64,000 nucleotides of DNA, taken from positions 1 through 64,000 of the forward strand of contig DATKNQ010000141.1 in NCBI GenBank assembly GCA_035541265.1, written 5' to 3'. Shown here piece by piece: positions 1 to 7,826 of this stretch. Both the position numbers and the translations under genes were made by a program. This DNA is from Bog-159 sp035541265. GTDB taxonomy: Bacteria; Acidobacteriota; Terriglobia; Bryobacterales; Bryobacteraceae. The notes below the pieces were generated by a model that saw nothing but the letters and a program-made list of their open reading frames with translations, was not told where the DNA came from and ran no database searches. Each line of letters opens with the position of its first letter. Positions within the stretch are counted from its first letter, which is position 1.

Positions 1-22
1 GCATTGCGAAACAGGCGCGCGC

Positions 23-46
23 GCCCTCTTCAACGAGAGGGCTTTT
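23..46 (+). terminator. Rho-independent terminator of a gene before the window
   Basis: GCCCTCT (23-29) and AGAGGGC (36-42) form a perfect 7-bp stem around a 6-base loop, followed by TTTT. The orientation suits a + strand gene that ends before the window. The next gene starts about 50 bases later. Confidence 0.6.
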
Positions 47-97
47 GACTGGTTGGATCGAGTATTGGAGCGCGGACATAAGGAGTGAGAGGGACCC

Positions 98-1234
98 ATG
101 AAGCCCAGCCTTAGCATCGGCATCGAGGAGGAATATCAGACTATCGATCCGGAGGCCCGCGATCTGCGCTCGCACATCGGCCTGGAGATGATCGAGAAAG
201 GCAAGGCCGTGCTGACCGAGCGCGTGAAGCCCGAGATGCACCAATCGGTCATCGAGGCCGGCACACGTGTGTGTCATAACATCCAAGAGGCCAAGGAAGA
301 GATTCACATGATCCGCCGCAGCCTGATTGGCCTGGCGCGCCAGCATGGGCTGCGGCTGGCGGCGGCGGCATCGCATCCCTTCGCCGATTGGAGCACGCAG
401 GAGATTTACCCCGACGAGCGCTATCACACCATCGTGGAAGACATGCAGATGGTGGCGCGGGCCAATCTCATCTTCGGACTGCACGTGCACATCGGCGTCG
501 AGGACCCCGAGACTGCGATCCACATCATGAACGCCGCGCGCTATTTTCTGCCGCATATTCTGGCCCTCTCGACGAACTCTCCTTTCTGGCGCGGTATGGA
601 TACCGGCCTGAAATCGTATCGTTGCAAAGTGTTCGATAAGTTTCCGCGCACTAACATTCCGGATTACTTTCCTAGTTACGGCGAGTACGAGAGCTTCATT
701 AACCTGCTGATCAAGACTAACTGCATCGACAACGCTAAGAAGATCTGGTGGGATATCCGTCCGCACCCTTACTTCAGCACGCTAGAGTTTCGCGTGTGCG
801 ACATCCCCATGCGGGCCGATGAGACCATCGCGCTGGCGGCACTGATCCAGGCCACCGTGGCCAAGCTCTATAAGCTGCACTCCATGAACCAGGGATTCCG
901 GCTGTATCGCCGCGCGCTGATCATGGAGAACAAATGGCGCGCACTGCGTTACGGAATCGACGGCAAGCTGATCGACTTCGGGAAGCGCATCGAAGTGCCG
1001 CTACGCGACCTGATGGAAGAGTATCTGGACATTGTCGACGACGTGGTCGACGAACTCGGCAGCCGCGCAGAGATTAACTACATCCGCGAAATACTGAAGA
1101 ATGGAACCGGCGCCGACCGCCAGTTGCGCGTCTGGCACGAAACTCACGATATGAAAAAGGTAGTCGATTACATCATCGAAGAAACCGAATCGGGTATCTT
1201 CGATTCCGAGGAAAGGCGGGCGGCAGCCAGGTGA
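98..1234 (+). CDS. GCS2-type carboxylate-amine ligase (YbdK-like)
   Basis: This 378-residue protein belongs to the glutamate-cysteine ligase 2 / YbdK family, which joins a carboxylate to an amine using ATP. Visible marks are the N-terminal GIEEEYQTIDP with the acidic nucleotide/metal patch, FGLHVHIGVE near residue 125, and TLEFRVCDIP near residue 230. The length matches YbdK (about 370). AAGGAG at 80-85 precedes the ATG. The natural substrate is unknown; weak gamma-glutamylcysteine synthesis is known for some homologues, but no glutathione synthase gene of the usual type is adjacent. The stop overlaps the start of the next gene, so the two are probably translationally coupled and act in one pathway with the peptidase and ATP-grasp protein that follow. 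Confidence 0.9.
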   Translation: MKPSLSIGIEEEYQTIDPEARDLRSHIGLEMIEKGKAVLTERVKPEMHQSVIEAGTRVCHNIQEAKEEIHMIRRSLIGLARQHGLRLAAAASHPFADWSTQEIYPDERYHTIVEDMQMVARANLIFGLHVHIGVEDPETAIHIMNAARYFLPHILALSTNSPFWRGMDTGLKSYRCKVFDKFPRTNIPDYFPSYGEYESFINLLIKTNCIDNAKKIWWDIRPHPYFSTLEFRVCDIPMRADETIALAALIQATVAKLYKLHSMNQGFRLYRRALIMENKWRALRYGIDGKLIDFGKRIEVPLRDLMEEYLDIVDDVVDELGSRAEINYIREILKNGTGADRQLRVWHETHDMKKVVDYIIEETESGIFDSEERRAAAR

Positions 1235-2256
1235 GTAGTTCGTTAAGGGAAGTACCCGTAGAACCGGGTCTGATCGAGGGAGCACGGAATGCGGTGAGCG
1301 TCTGCCTGCGTATTCAGCCGCTGGAGAAAGTGACCCTGATCACGGATCAGGCATCCATCGATATTGCCGCAGCGCTGGCCGCCGAACTCGACCACGTGGG
1401 CGCGCCATACCATCCCTGGATTCTGGAAGACGTGGCGCCCCGCCCGTTGGCGGATATGCCGCGCGCAGTGCTGGATGATCTGGAAACCAGCCAAGTGAGC
1501 ATCTTCGCCGCGCAGGCCCAGGCGAACGAATTGCGGTCGCGCATGCAGATGACCGAAGTGGTGACGCGGCGCCAGATCCGGCACGCGCACATGGTGAACA
1601 TCACCAAGCAGATTATGCAGGACGGCATGCGCGCGGATTTTCGCGAGGTGGATCGCATCAGTTTGCAGGTGATGGCGATCGCTTCGAGCGCCGCGCTGGT
1701 GCGCGCAAAGACGCCCGCGGGCACGGATCTGACGGCCGAGATGAATCCGGATTACAAGTGGCTGAAGACCAGCGGCATCATCAGCCAGCACACCTGGGGG
1801 AATCTTCCCGGCGGCGAAATCTTCACCACACCGGGCGAGGTGAACGGGACGTTCGTGGTGGATGGCGTGGTGGGGGACTACCTGTGCGCCAAGTACGGCG
1901 ATCTGCATGCGCACCCGCTCACGATCCGGATTCGCGGCAATCGCCTGACCGAGGCGCATAGTGAAAATCGTGCGCTCGAAGACGAGTTTTGGCGTTATAC
2001 TCACACTGACGAGAACAGCGACCGCGTTGGCGAGTTCGCTATCGGCACCAACATTGGCGTGCGTGACGTGATCGGAAATATTTTGCAGGACGAGAAGATT
2101 CCTGGCGTACACATCGCGTTTGGCGATCCGTACGGCAGTTACACGGGCGCGCAGTGGAAGTGTTCCACTCATATCGATGTGGTCGGCCGCAAATTCGATA
2201 TCTGGGCCGACGACCGGGTGATTATGCGCGCCGGCCAGTTCGTGCTAAACACGTGA
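1231..2256 (+). CDS. M29-family metallo-aminopeptidase
   Basis: The 341-residue product resembles the thermophilic M29 aminopeptidases (AmpS/PepS), cytoplasmic di-metal exopeptidases. Ligand-like residues appear in the family order: Glu in PGGEIFTTPGE, Glu in RVGEFAIGTN, His in VHIAFGDPYG with the catalytic-type Tyr just after it, and His/Asp in STHIDVV. The start is GTG at 1231, four bases inside the end of the ligase gene. It sits between an amidoligase and an ATP-grasp-like gene. A peptidase placed there could trim or recycle a peptide product, but the substrate cannot be read from the sequence. Confidence 0.88.
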   Translation: MSSSLREVPVEPGLIEGARNAVSVCLRIQPLEKVTLITDQASIDIAAALAAELDHVGAPYHPWILEDVAPRPLADMPRAVLDDLETSQVSIFAAQAQANELRSRMQMTEVVTRRQIRHAHMVNITKQIMQDGMRADFREVDRISLQVMAIASSAALVRAKTPAGTDLTAEMNPDYKWLKTSGIISQHTWGNLPGGEIFTTPGEVNGTFVVDGVVGDYLCAKYGDLHAHPLTIRIRGNRLTEAHSENRALEDEFWRYTHTDENSDRVGEFAIGTNIGVRDVIGNILQDEKIPGVHIAFGDPYGSYTGAQWKCSTHIDVVGRKFDIWADDRVIMRAGQFVLNT

Positions 2257-3443
2257 TCCCGGAACTTCGCCAACGGTTCAACGCCGCATTCACGCCGGAG
2301 AAATACGCCGCGTTCCAGGCAAGTCTGGAAGCGCAGTCCGGCGCGCCGCTGGCGTTCCGGCACTCCGAGACACCGTGTTTTTTTCCGGCGCCGCTGATTG
2401 ACTCGATGGCTCGGGATGGCTGCGAGTTGATCCGGCAGTTGAACACACCGGAGTATCAGCAGATCGCGCGGCAGGCCGTGCCGCCGCAGTTCGACGTGCC
2501 AGGCGAGCCCGATCATCCGCTTTTCCTGCAGGTGGACTTCGGACTGGTGCGCGCGCCTTCGGGCGAGATCGCGCCGCGCCTGGTTGAGATCCAGGCGTTC
2601 CCTTCGCTGTATGCTTACCAGCCGGTGCTTTCGGAGGTGTACATCGAGGCTTATGGGCTCGATCCGGAGCTGCGGTATTTTCTGGGAGGGCTGAACACCG
2701 TATCTTACAAGTCGCTGCTGGGGCGGGCGATTCTGGGGACGCACAAACCGGAAAACGTGATTTTGATGGAGATCGACCCGGAACATCAAAAGACACTGGC
2801 GGATTTCCGGCTTACGGAAAAGATGTTCGGCGTGCGCGCCGTGTGCATTACCGAGATTCGCAAAGACGGACGCCGGCTGTACTACGAGCGCGGCAACCGC
2901 AAGGTTCCGATTCACCGGATTTATAACCGTGCGATCGTGGATGAATTGCAGCGCCGCGAAATTACGCCAGCGTTTGATTTCCGCGACGAATTGGAAGTGG
3001 AATGGGCCGGGCATCCAAACGATTATTTCCGCATCAGCAAGTTTTCGATTCCGTATCTGCGTCACCCGTCGGTACCGCAAACGTGGTTTTTGGATCAACT
3101 GCATCATATTCCTCAAGACACGGCCCATTACGTGTTGAAGCCTCTGTTCTCGTTCGCCGGGCTGGGCGTACGCATCTCGCCCGCGCGCGCGGAGATCCTG
3201 GCGGTCCCGGCCGCCGAGCGACGGAACTACATTCTGCAGGAGCGGGTTAGCTTCGAGCCCGTGATTGAAACGCCGCACGGCCAGACGCGCGCGGAGATCC
3301 GGATCATGTACATCTGGCTGGATGAGTTGCAACCTGTTTCACTGCTGGTCCGGATGGGGCGGGGCGCCATGATGGGCGTGGATCACAACAAGGACCTGGA
3401 ATGGGTCGGCGCATCGGCCGGACTTTGCCAAGCTAACCACTAA
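2253..3443 (+). CDS. ATP-grasp-like protein of unknown substrate
   Basis: GTG at 2253 overlaps the stop of the peptidase gene and gives 396 residues; an upstream in-frame ATG would add 33 residues that only shadow the peptidase. The protein looks like a divergent ATP-grasp enzyme. HYVLKPLFSFAGLGV (about residue 295) resembles the nucleotide-binding Lys/Gly loop, YILQERVSFEPV resembles the hinge, and RAEIRIMYIW plus MGVDHNKDLEWV near the C-terminus supply acidic and Asn residues of metal-binding type. ATP-grasp enzymes form amide or peptide bonds through acyl phosphates. With the preceding GCS2 ligase it would give the operon two ATP-dependent ligases. I do not recognise a named family. Confidence 0.72.
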   Translation: MIPELRQRFNAAFTPEKYAAFQASLEAQSGAPLAFRHSETPCFFPAPLIDSMARDGCELIRQLNTPEYQQIARQAVPPQFDVPGEPDHPLFLQVDFGLVRAPSGEIAPRLVEIQAFPSLYAYQPVLSEVYIEAYGLDPELRYFLGGLNTVSYKSLLGRAILGTHKPENVILMEIDPEHQKTLADFRLTEKMFGVRAVCITEIRKDGRRLYYERGNRKVPIHRIYNRAIVDELQRREITPAFDFRDELEVEWAGHPNDYFRISKFSIPYLRHPSVPQTWFLDQLHHIPQDTAHYVLKPLFSFAGLGVRISPARAEILAVPAAERRNYILQERVSFEPVIETPHGQTRAEIRIMYIWLDELQPVSLLVRMGRGAMMGVDHNKDLEWVGASAGLCQANH

Positions 3444-4434
3444 CTCGCAACACCGCGGCTCCGCGCACAGCGTCATTCTTCAACATATTGAGCGCGGCGT
3501 TGGCTTCGGCCAACGGGAACTCCTGCACCTGGGCGTGGATCGGAATCTCGGCCGCGATCTTCAAGAAGTCTTCTCCATCCTGGCGTGTGTTATTGGCGAC
3601 GCTGCGGATCACGCGTTCGTGATAGATGAGGTTGTAATCCATAGTTGGAATCGGGCTCATGTAGATGCCACCGACGGCGACGGTGCCGCCACGCTTCAGG
3701 ACGCGCAGGGCAGAGACGACTAGCTCGCCGGCAGGGGCGAAGATGATGGCGCTATCGAGCTTCTCCGGCGGCTGGTCGTCAGCCGCGCCGGCCCACGCAG
3801 CGCCGAGCTCACGCGCGAGCTGACGGTGGCGCTCATCGCGCGTCATAGCATAGACGCGCACGCCCCAGTGCCGCGCTACCTGGACGGCAACGTGCGCGGC
3901 CGCACCGAAGCCGTACAGCCCGAGCGCTCCGCCCGGTTGAATGCCAGACAAGCGCAGCGAGCGGAAGCCGATGATGCCGGCGCAGAGCAACGGGGCGGCA
4001 GCCATGTCGCCGAAGCCATCGGGAATGGGATAGACGAAGCTTTCGCGCGCAACGATGTAGCCGGCGTATCCGCCGTCGACGGTGTAGCCGGTGAAAATCG
4101 CGCTGGGGCAAAGATTCTCGCGGCCGGAAGTGCAGAACTCGCAGACACCGCAGGTGCCGTGCAGCCATGCCACGCCCACGCGCGCTCCGGCGGCGAAGCG
4201 TGACGCCTGCGGGCCGCAGCGTTCGACGACGCCAACAACCTGGTGGCCGGGAATCACGCGGCTTTTGCGGGGCGGCAGCTCGCCTTCGGTGACGTGCAGA
4301 TCGGTGCGGCAGACTCCGCAGGCGCGCACGCGGATCAGCACTTCGCCGGCGCCGGGCTCCGGCGTAGGCGCCTCCGTGAAGACGAGCGGATTGCGCTCGA
4401 CCGGTCCGGGCGTTTCCAGAATGCAAGCTTTCAT
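3433..4434 (-). CDS. Zinc-dependent MDR alcohol dehydrogenase
   Basis: A 333-residue medium-chain dehydrogenase. The catalytic zinc site is suggested by GVCRTDLHVTEG (Cys) and PGHQVVGVV (His), and the structural zinc by the four-Cys lobe CGVCEFCTSGRENLC. The dinucleotide fold carries GLYGFGAAAHVAVQVA. The start ATG at 4434 is preceded by GGAGG and overlaps the stop of the upstream esterase gene (ATGA), so the two are co-transcribed. It probably oxidises a primary alcohol or reduces an aldehyde, perhaps one released by the esterase; the substrate is inference. An 11-base overlap with the convergent ATP-grasp-like gene occurs at the 3' end. Confidence 0.88.
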   Translation of the reverse strand: MKACILETPGPVERNPLVFTEAPTPEPGAGEVLIRVRACGVCRTDLHVTEGELPPRKSRVIPGHQVVGVVERCGPQASRFAAGARVGVAWLHGTCGVCEFCTSGRENLCPSAIFTGYTVDGGYAGYIVARESFVYPIPDGFGDMAAAPLLCAGIIGFRSLRLSGIQPGGALGLYGFGAAAHVAVQVARHWGVRVYAMTRDERHRQLARELGAAWAGAADDQPPEKLDSAIIFAPAGELVVSALRVLKRGGTVAVGGIYMSPIPTMDYNLIYHERVIRSVANNTRQDGEDFLKIAAEIPIHAQVQEFPLAEANAALNMLKNDAVRGAAVLRVSG

Positions 4435-6536
4435 GCGAATGCCTCCATATCCCATTTTGCTTCCGGTTGGACAACGATGTGCGAGCCCGGATAGATCTTG
4501 CGCACAGCGGCTGCGGCTAAAGTGCCGCCCATCGCGTCTACAGCGCCGGCGAGAGAGATGCGCCGAGGAGCGAGCGCGGCTGCCACATCGGGCAAGTCAG
4601 TATGACGTAACATGCCGAACGTGAAGTTACTTAGCGGGGCACTGTATTGTTCTGTTTCTATTACATTGCGATAAGACACTAAATGGCCGGCCAGATAGAG
4701 CTCAGCGATACCGGGATCCAGGGCGGCTGCGAACAAGGCCGGGACGGTCAGTTCGCCAGAGGCCGCGATCTTTACCGATTGACCGCGCAGCGCGGGATGC
4801 GCGCGCAACGCAGCGGCAAGGGCCAAAATGTCAGTGACACGCTGGCCGAGCAGCGGCTTGCCGAGGATCAGCGACGACCAGGAGTAGCACTCTTCGGTCG
4901 CATGCGAGCGTGCGTGCGCTGCCGGCCCTCGTCCGATTTCGGGTGTGAGGTCACCGACGCCGCGCACGTCGGCCGCACAGACAGCTGATCCGCGCCTCGC
5001 AAGAGTGTGATTCAGACCGCCTTCCTGCCATCTGGCATTGCGGCCGGCCGGCTCGAGCAGCAACAGCACCGGCTTTGAGGCCGCGTGAGTAGACGGCAAA
5101 TACAGCCAGGCGGGCAGCCAGACGCGCGGGGCGGATGCCACTTCGATGGCTTCTATGGTCACACCAGGCCATCTCATACGGCGCAAAGGCAACGGCTTTA
5201 GATCGGCGGGCGGACGATCGGCGCCGATCACCTCTTCGAGCGGAGCGGGACGGGTTACGACTGGCGCGTCGCGATTGAGCTCAAACGGTGTCAGGCTGTG
5301 AAACGATCGCACCATGCTGCCGGTCTCAGAGACAAAGAGCGTCTCGTCCTTCTCCGGCCCGGTGGGCGGCTCTTCAGTGACCGGCCGGTTGTCATTCTGC
5401 AGCCAGCGCGCAAACCAGTTGTAGACCTGCATGCGCGAATCATAGGCCAACGCATGCGGCAGCGGCGTATCGACCAAAGCGAGACGATCGGCAGCGCCGA
5501 GGCGCTCGTAAACGGCGCGCAGTTTCTGGAATTCTTCCCAGCCGTTGCGGATGTACTCAGGCGAGTAAGTATGGAAGAAATCCATGTCACTGACGGAGAT
5601 TAGCAGCGGCTTGGGCGCGAGGGGATAAAACAAATCCCAACGGTCGAAACCGAGCGGTCCGGAGCCGATCAGATTTTGTTCGGCATCATCCGTGGAGCCG
5701 GGCGGATTGAAGTTCCCACAGGCGACGTTTTCGGTGTTACCGCTCGCGACCGCGGCGGCCGCCAGCCGATCGTCCACCGCTGCCAACAACATGGTCAACG
5801 TGCCGCCGCCTGACTGGCCGGTGGACGCCAAGCGCTTCGCATCGACCAGGGGATGCGCGGCGAGGACATCCAAGCTGCGTAGCGCATCCCACACCTGCAT
5901 ACGAGTCGCCGTGTTGCCATTCAATAGCATCTGCCTGCCGGGCGTGGTGTGTTCGCTATCGGGCGAGGTCAGGCGGCTGCGGACGGCGCCGGCCTTGGGA
6001 TAGTAAATGCGTTCGCCCTGTCCCATGGGGTCGAATGCCAGCACCATGTAACCTAACTTCGCCAGCCCCTGACAGCAGCGCTGGTAAGTGTCGCCCGCCT
6101 TGCCACTGGGGGTGTGGCCCATCTGAAACAACACGCCCGGAAAAGGCCCGTGCCCGCGATCCGGAATATAAAGGTTGGCGGGGATCTCAAAGTTTGGCAC
6201 GCTTTCGTACACCAGCTTTTCCAGGCGGTATCCGGAGCGTTCGAATCCGCCGACGGTGCGGAGGTGCAGGGGCGTGCGGTGGGGCATGCCGCCGGCCAGC
6301 TTCCACAATGTCTCGCGCACCCACTGTTGGCGGGCGTGAATCGTGCCCGCCGAGTTGAGCCCGGCGATGGCGCGATTGCGCACTTCGTACGCCCGCGCAG
6401 CGGCGTCGCGGAGGAAGTCCGGAAGGCAACGCGCGTACTCGCGGTATGGCACGCCAGGGAATTCGCTTTGCGATTGTGCCCGGCATCTCAGCGCGGCCAG
6501 AGAGGCCGGTAACAAAACAAAATGGCGCCGCGTCAT
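4431..6536 (-). CDS. Tat-exported tandem alpha/beta-hydrolase (acetyl xylan esterase-like)
   Basis: A 701-residue exported hydrolase. The N-terminus TRRHFVLLPASLAAL fits a Tat signal. The first hydrolase lobe (about 100-390) has a nucleophile elbow GQSGGG, preceded by DALRSLDVL typical of acetyl-xylan-esterase-like hydrolases, and a candidate acid/His region near TPLPHAL. A second lobe (about 470-690) repeats the fold but has AASGELT where the elbow should be, so it may be inactive. Such proteins in Acidobacteria sit beside plant-polymer genes and probably de-acylate sugars. The stop overlaps the start of the alcohol dehydrogenase gene. No clear Shine-Dalgarno is seen; the start lies 8 bases from an inverted-repeat element. 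Confidence 0.8.
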   Translation of the reverse strand: MTRRHFVLLPASLAALRCRAQSQSEFPGVPYREYARCLPDFLRDAAARAYEVRNRAIAGLNSAGTIHARQQWVRETLWKLAGGMPHRTPLHLRTVGGFERSGYRLEKLVYESVPNFEIPANLYIPDRGHGPFPGVLFQMGHTPSGKAGDTYQRCCQGLAKLGYMVLAFDPMGQGERIYYPKAGAVRSRLTSPDSEHTTPGRQMLLNGNTATRMQVWDALRSLDVLAAHPLVDAKRLASTGQSGGGTLTMLLAAVDDRLAAAAVASGNTENVACGNFNPPGSTDDAEQNLIGSGPLGFDRWDLFYPLAPKPLLISVSDMDFFHTYSPEYIRNGWEEFQKLRAVYERLGAADRLALVDTPLPHALAYDSRMQVYNWFARWLQNDNRPVTEEPPTGPEKDETLFVSETGSMVRSFHSLTPFELNRDAPVVTRPAPLEEVIGADRPPADLKPLPLRRMRWPGVTIEAIEVASAPRVWLPAWLYLPSTHAASKPVLLLLEPAGRNARWQEGGLNHTLARRGSAVCAADVRGVGDLTPEIGRGPAAHARSHATEECYSWSSLILGKPLLGQRVTDILALAAALRAHPALRGQSVKIAASGELTVPALFAAALDPGIAELYLAGHLVSYRNVIETEQYSAPLSNFTFGMLRHTDLPDVAAALAPRRISLAGAVDAMGGTLAAAAVRKIYPGSHIVVQPEAKWDMEAFA

Positions 6537-6543
6537 GACTGAC

Positions 6544-6671
6544 AGTGTAGTATGCTTCAGGGCATCGTGAGGTATGTACTGGTCAGCACCATAGTTACGC
6601 GTCTACCCGATTGGTTTGCGGTGCAGTACCTGAAGGGCTGTATGTGCGGGGCGCGCACGGCATACTACACT
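6544..6671. repeat. 128-bp palindromic element with 12-bp terminal inverted repeats
   Basis: AGTGTAGTATGC (6544-6555) is matched by its exact reverse complement GCATACTACACT (6660-6671). Inside, GTACTG...CACC is mirrored by GGTG CAGTAC, so the unit can fold as a long imperfect hairpin. It lies directly before the esterase start codon. It could be a small non-autonomous mobile element or a structured regulatory region. No transposase is present. Confidence 0.45.
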
Positions 6672-6781
6672 AACGGCAGCTTATAACAGCATTCAGGATA
6701 AACGAGCCCAAATATATGACCACCTCAGTTCGCAAGGCGGCTACCGCCGCTTGCGATTGTAAGTGTACTGTTCGTACAGGT

Positions 6782-7038
6782 AAATGGAACTTCGAAGTAC
6801 AGCACGAACTCGGATGGAGCACTTTGCTGAGCGTGAATTGACAACGGCATGCTTGGCGCGCAGGCATACAATTTGCTGAATCGCCCGAACTTCGATCAGC
6901 CGGTGAACGATATCGCGAACCCGCTGTTCGGATCGATCACACGGCTGGTGGGGCCGCACGACCAGTCTCCTGGGATCGTTTGTGGCGGGCAACGATTCGC
7001 TGCGTTTCGCGGAGATGAAGGCGGAACTGCACTTTTGA
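6782..7038 (+). pseudogene. Relic of an Oar-like TonB-dependent receptor (3' end)
   Basis: Three pieces in three reading frames recall the C-terminal part of acidobacterial carboxypeptidase-regulatory TonB receptors. KWNFEVQHELGWSTLLSVN (6782-6838) matches the usual 'W-x-Q-R-E-L' strand. AYNLLNRPNFDQPVNDIANP with NPLFGSITR (from about 6867) matches the usual N-H-P-N-F segment. LLGSFVAGNDSLRFAEMKAE ending in LHF and a stop at 7036-7038 matches the closing beta-strand. Frameshifts and a large internal deletion separate them. The intact gene would be about 1100 residues. Just before it, a strong GC-rich hairpin lies near 6731-6755. Confidence 0.6.
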
Positions 7039-7044
7039 AAACCT

Positions 7045-7617
7045 TTATTCGGGAGTGAATTCCTTGACTGGTTTTCCATCCTCATAGCGGGCGTGCACCT
7101 GCTCTTCGCCGGTTCTGGGGTTGACCCAGGAGAATTGTAGCTTCCTCGGCGGCACGAAAGACTTGTCTGATTTGGCCTTTTCTTTGGGCTTTTCCGGCTG
7201 TTTCTGGCGCGCAGCCTTGATGCGTTCTAGCTCGTGATGCGCGCGATGCCAGGCGCGCTTGAGGCGCTCTTCGACCTGACTGAGGCGTTCGAGGTGGAGG
7301 ATGCGGACGCTGCCGGGCAGGTTCTCGGCATACAGGTCGCGCTCGAGTCCTTCGACGCGGCGCAGCTTCCATTCGGAGTTAGCCATCTCTTCGACCAAGG
7401 TGTGCTCGGGTGGATTCTGGGGTTGATAGTACGCTTCCAGGGATCCGAGCAAGGCCTGGAATTCTTCGGGATCTTCTTCGGGGAGGATGATGGTGCGGGC
7501 GCGCAGGCCGTGGCGCAGGGCGTTGAAGCTGGATCGGGCCTTGCCTTCGGCGGTGCGCGGACCGGTGGACTTCTGCGCGTTGCGGCGGTTGGCCGCGATT
7601 TGTTTTTCAGTTGCCAT
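7045..7617 (-). CDS. Conserved acidobacterial hypothetical protein (NRRNAQKSTGPRT family)
   Basis: A 190-residue soluble protein whose N-terminus, ANRRNAQKSTGPRTAEGKA followed by FNALRHGL, is a hallmark of a hypothetical family found in many Acidobacteria and Planctomycetes, often in several copies per genome. The middle (about 70-150) is helical and charged with coiled-coil character; the C-terminal 40 residues are Lys/Pro-rich. No catalytic motif is seen. It sits among relics in an otherwise gene-poor stretch, as such genes often do. The function is unknown; a link to mobile DNA is only a guess from context. Confidence 0.75.
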   Translation of the reverse strand: MATEKQIAANRRNAQKSTGPRTAEGKARSSFNALRHGLRARTIILPEEDPEEFQALLGSLEAYYQPQNPPEHTLVEEMANSEWKLRRVEGLERDLYAENLPGSVRILHLERLSQVEERLKRAWHRAHHELERIKAARQKQPEKPKEKAKSDKSFVPPRKLQFSWVNPRTGEEQVHARYEDGKPVKEFTPE

Positions 7618-7764
7618 GAGGTTGTCTCCTTTGGAACGTTCGAAGCCAGTAACAGCGGGCGATTTGTTGGCCGGAGCGTAGCATGGCTGGGGTGCGAGAT
7701 TGGCTCGGGGTTAGGGTAGGCTCTTGGTGAGCCGAGGGTTAGGTTTTTGGGCAGGGCTGTGATT

Positions 7765-7807
7765 GGGCGGCCTTTGAGGCCGCCGCAGGCTGGGAGCCTG
7801 CCCCACC
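7765..7807. repeat. Two-hairpin intergenic repeat, copy 1
   Basis: GGCGGCCT-ttg-AGGCCGCC (7766-7784) is followed at once by GCAGGCT-ggg-AGCCTGC (7785-7801) and CCCACC. The same 43-base design occurs at 38202-38244. Each hairpin is perfect here. It lies just before the enolase-superfamily gene. Confidence 0.7.
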
Positions 7808-7826
7808 TGTTAGAATGCGGGAGTCT

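Noticed and set aside
1243..2172. Long - strand frame opposite the M29 gene
   Set aside because: Arg/His-rich shadow of a recognised gene; no family motifs.
2154..2252. In-frame N-terminal extension of the ATP-grasp-like gene
   Set aside because: It lies inside the peptidase gene; a GTG at 2253 with a four-base overlap is better.
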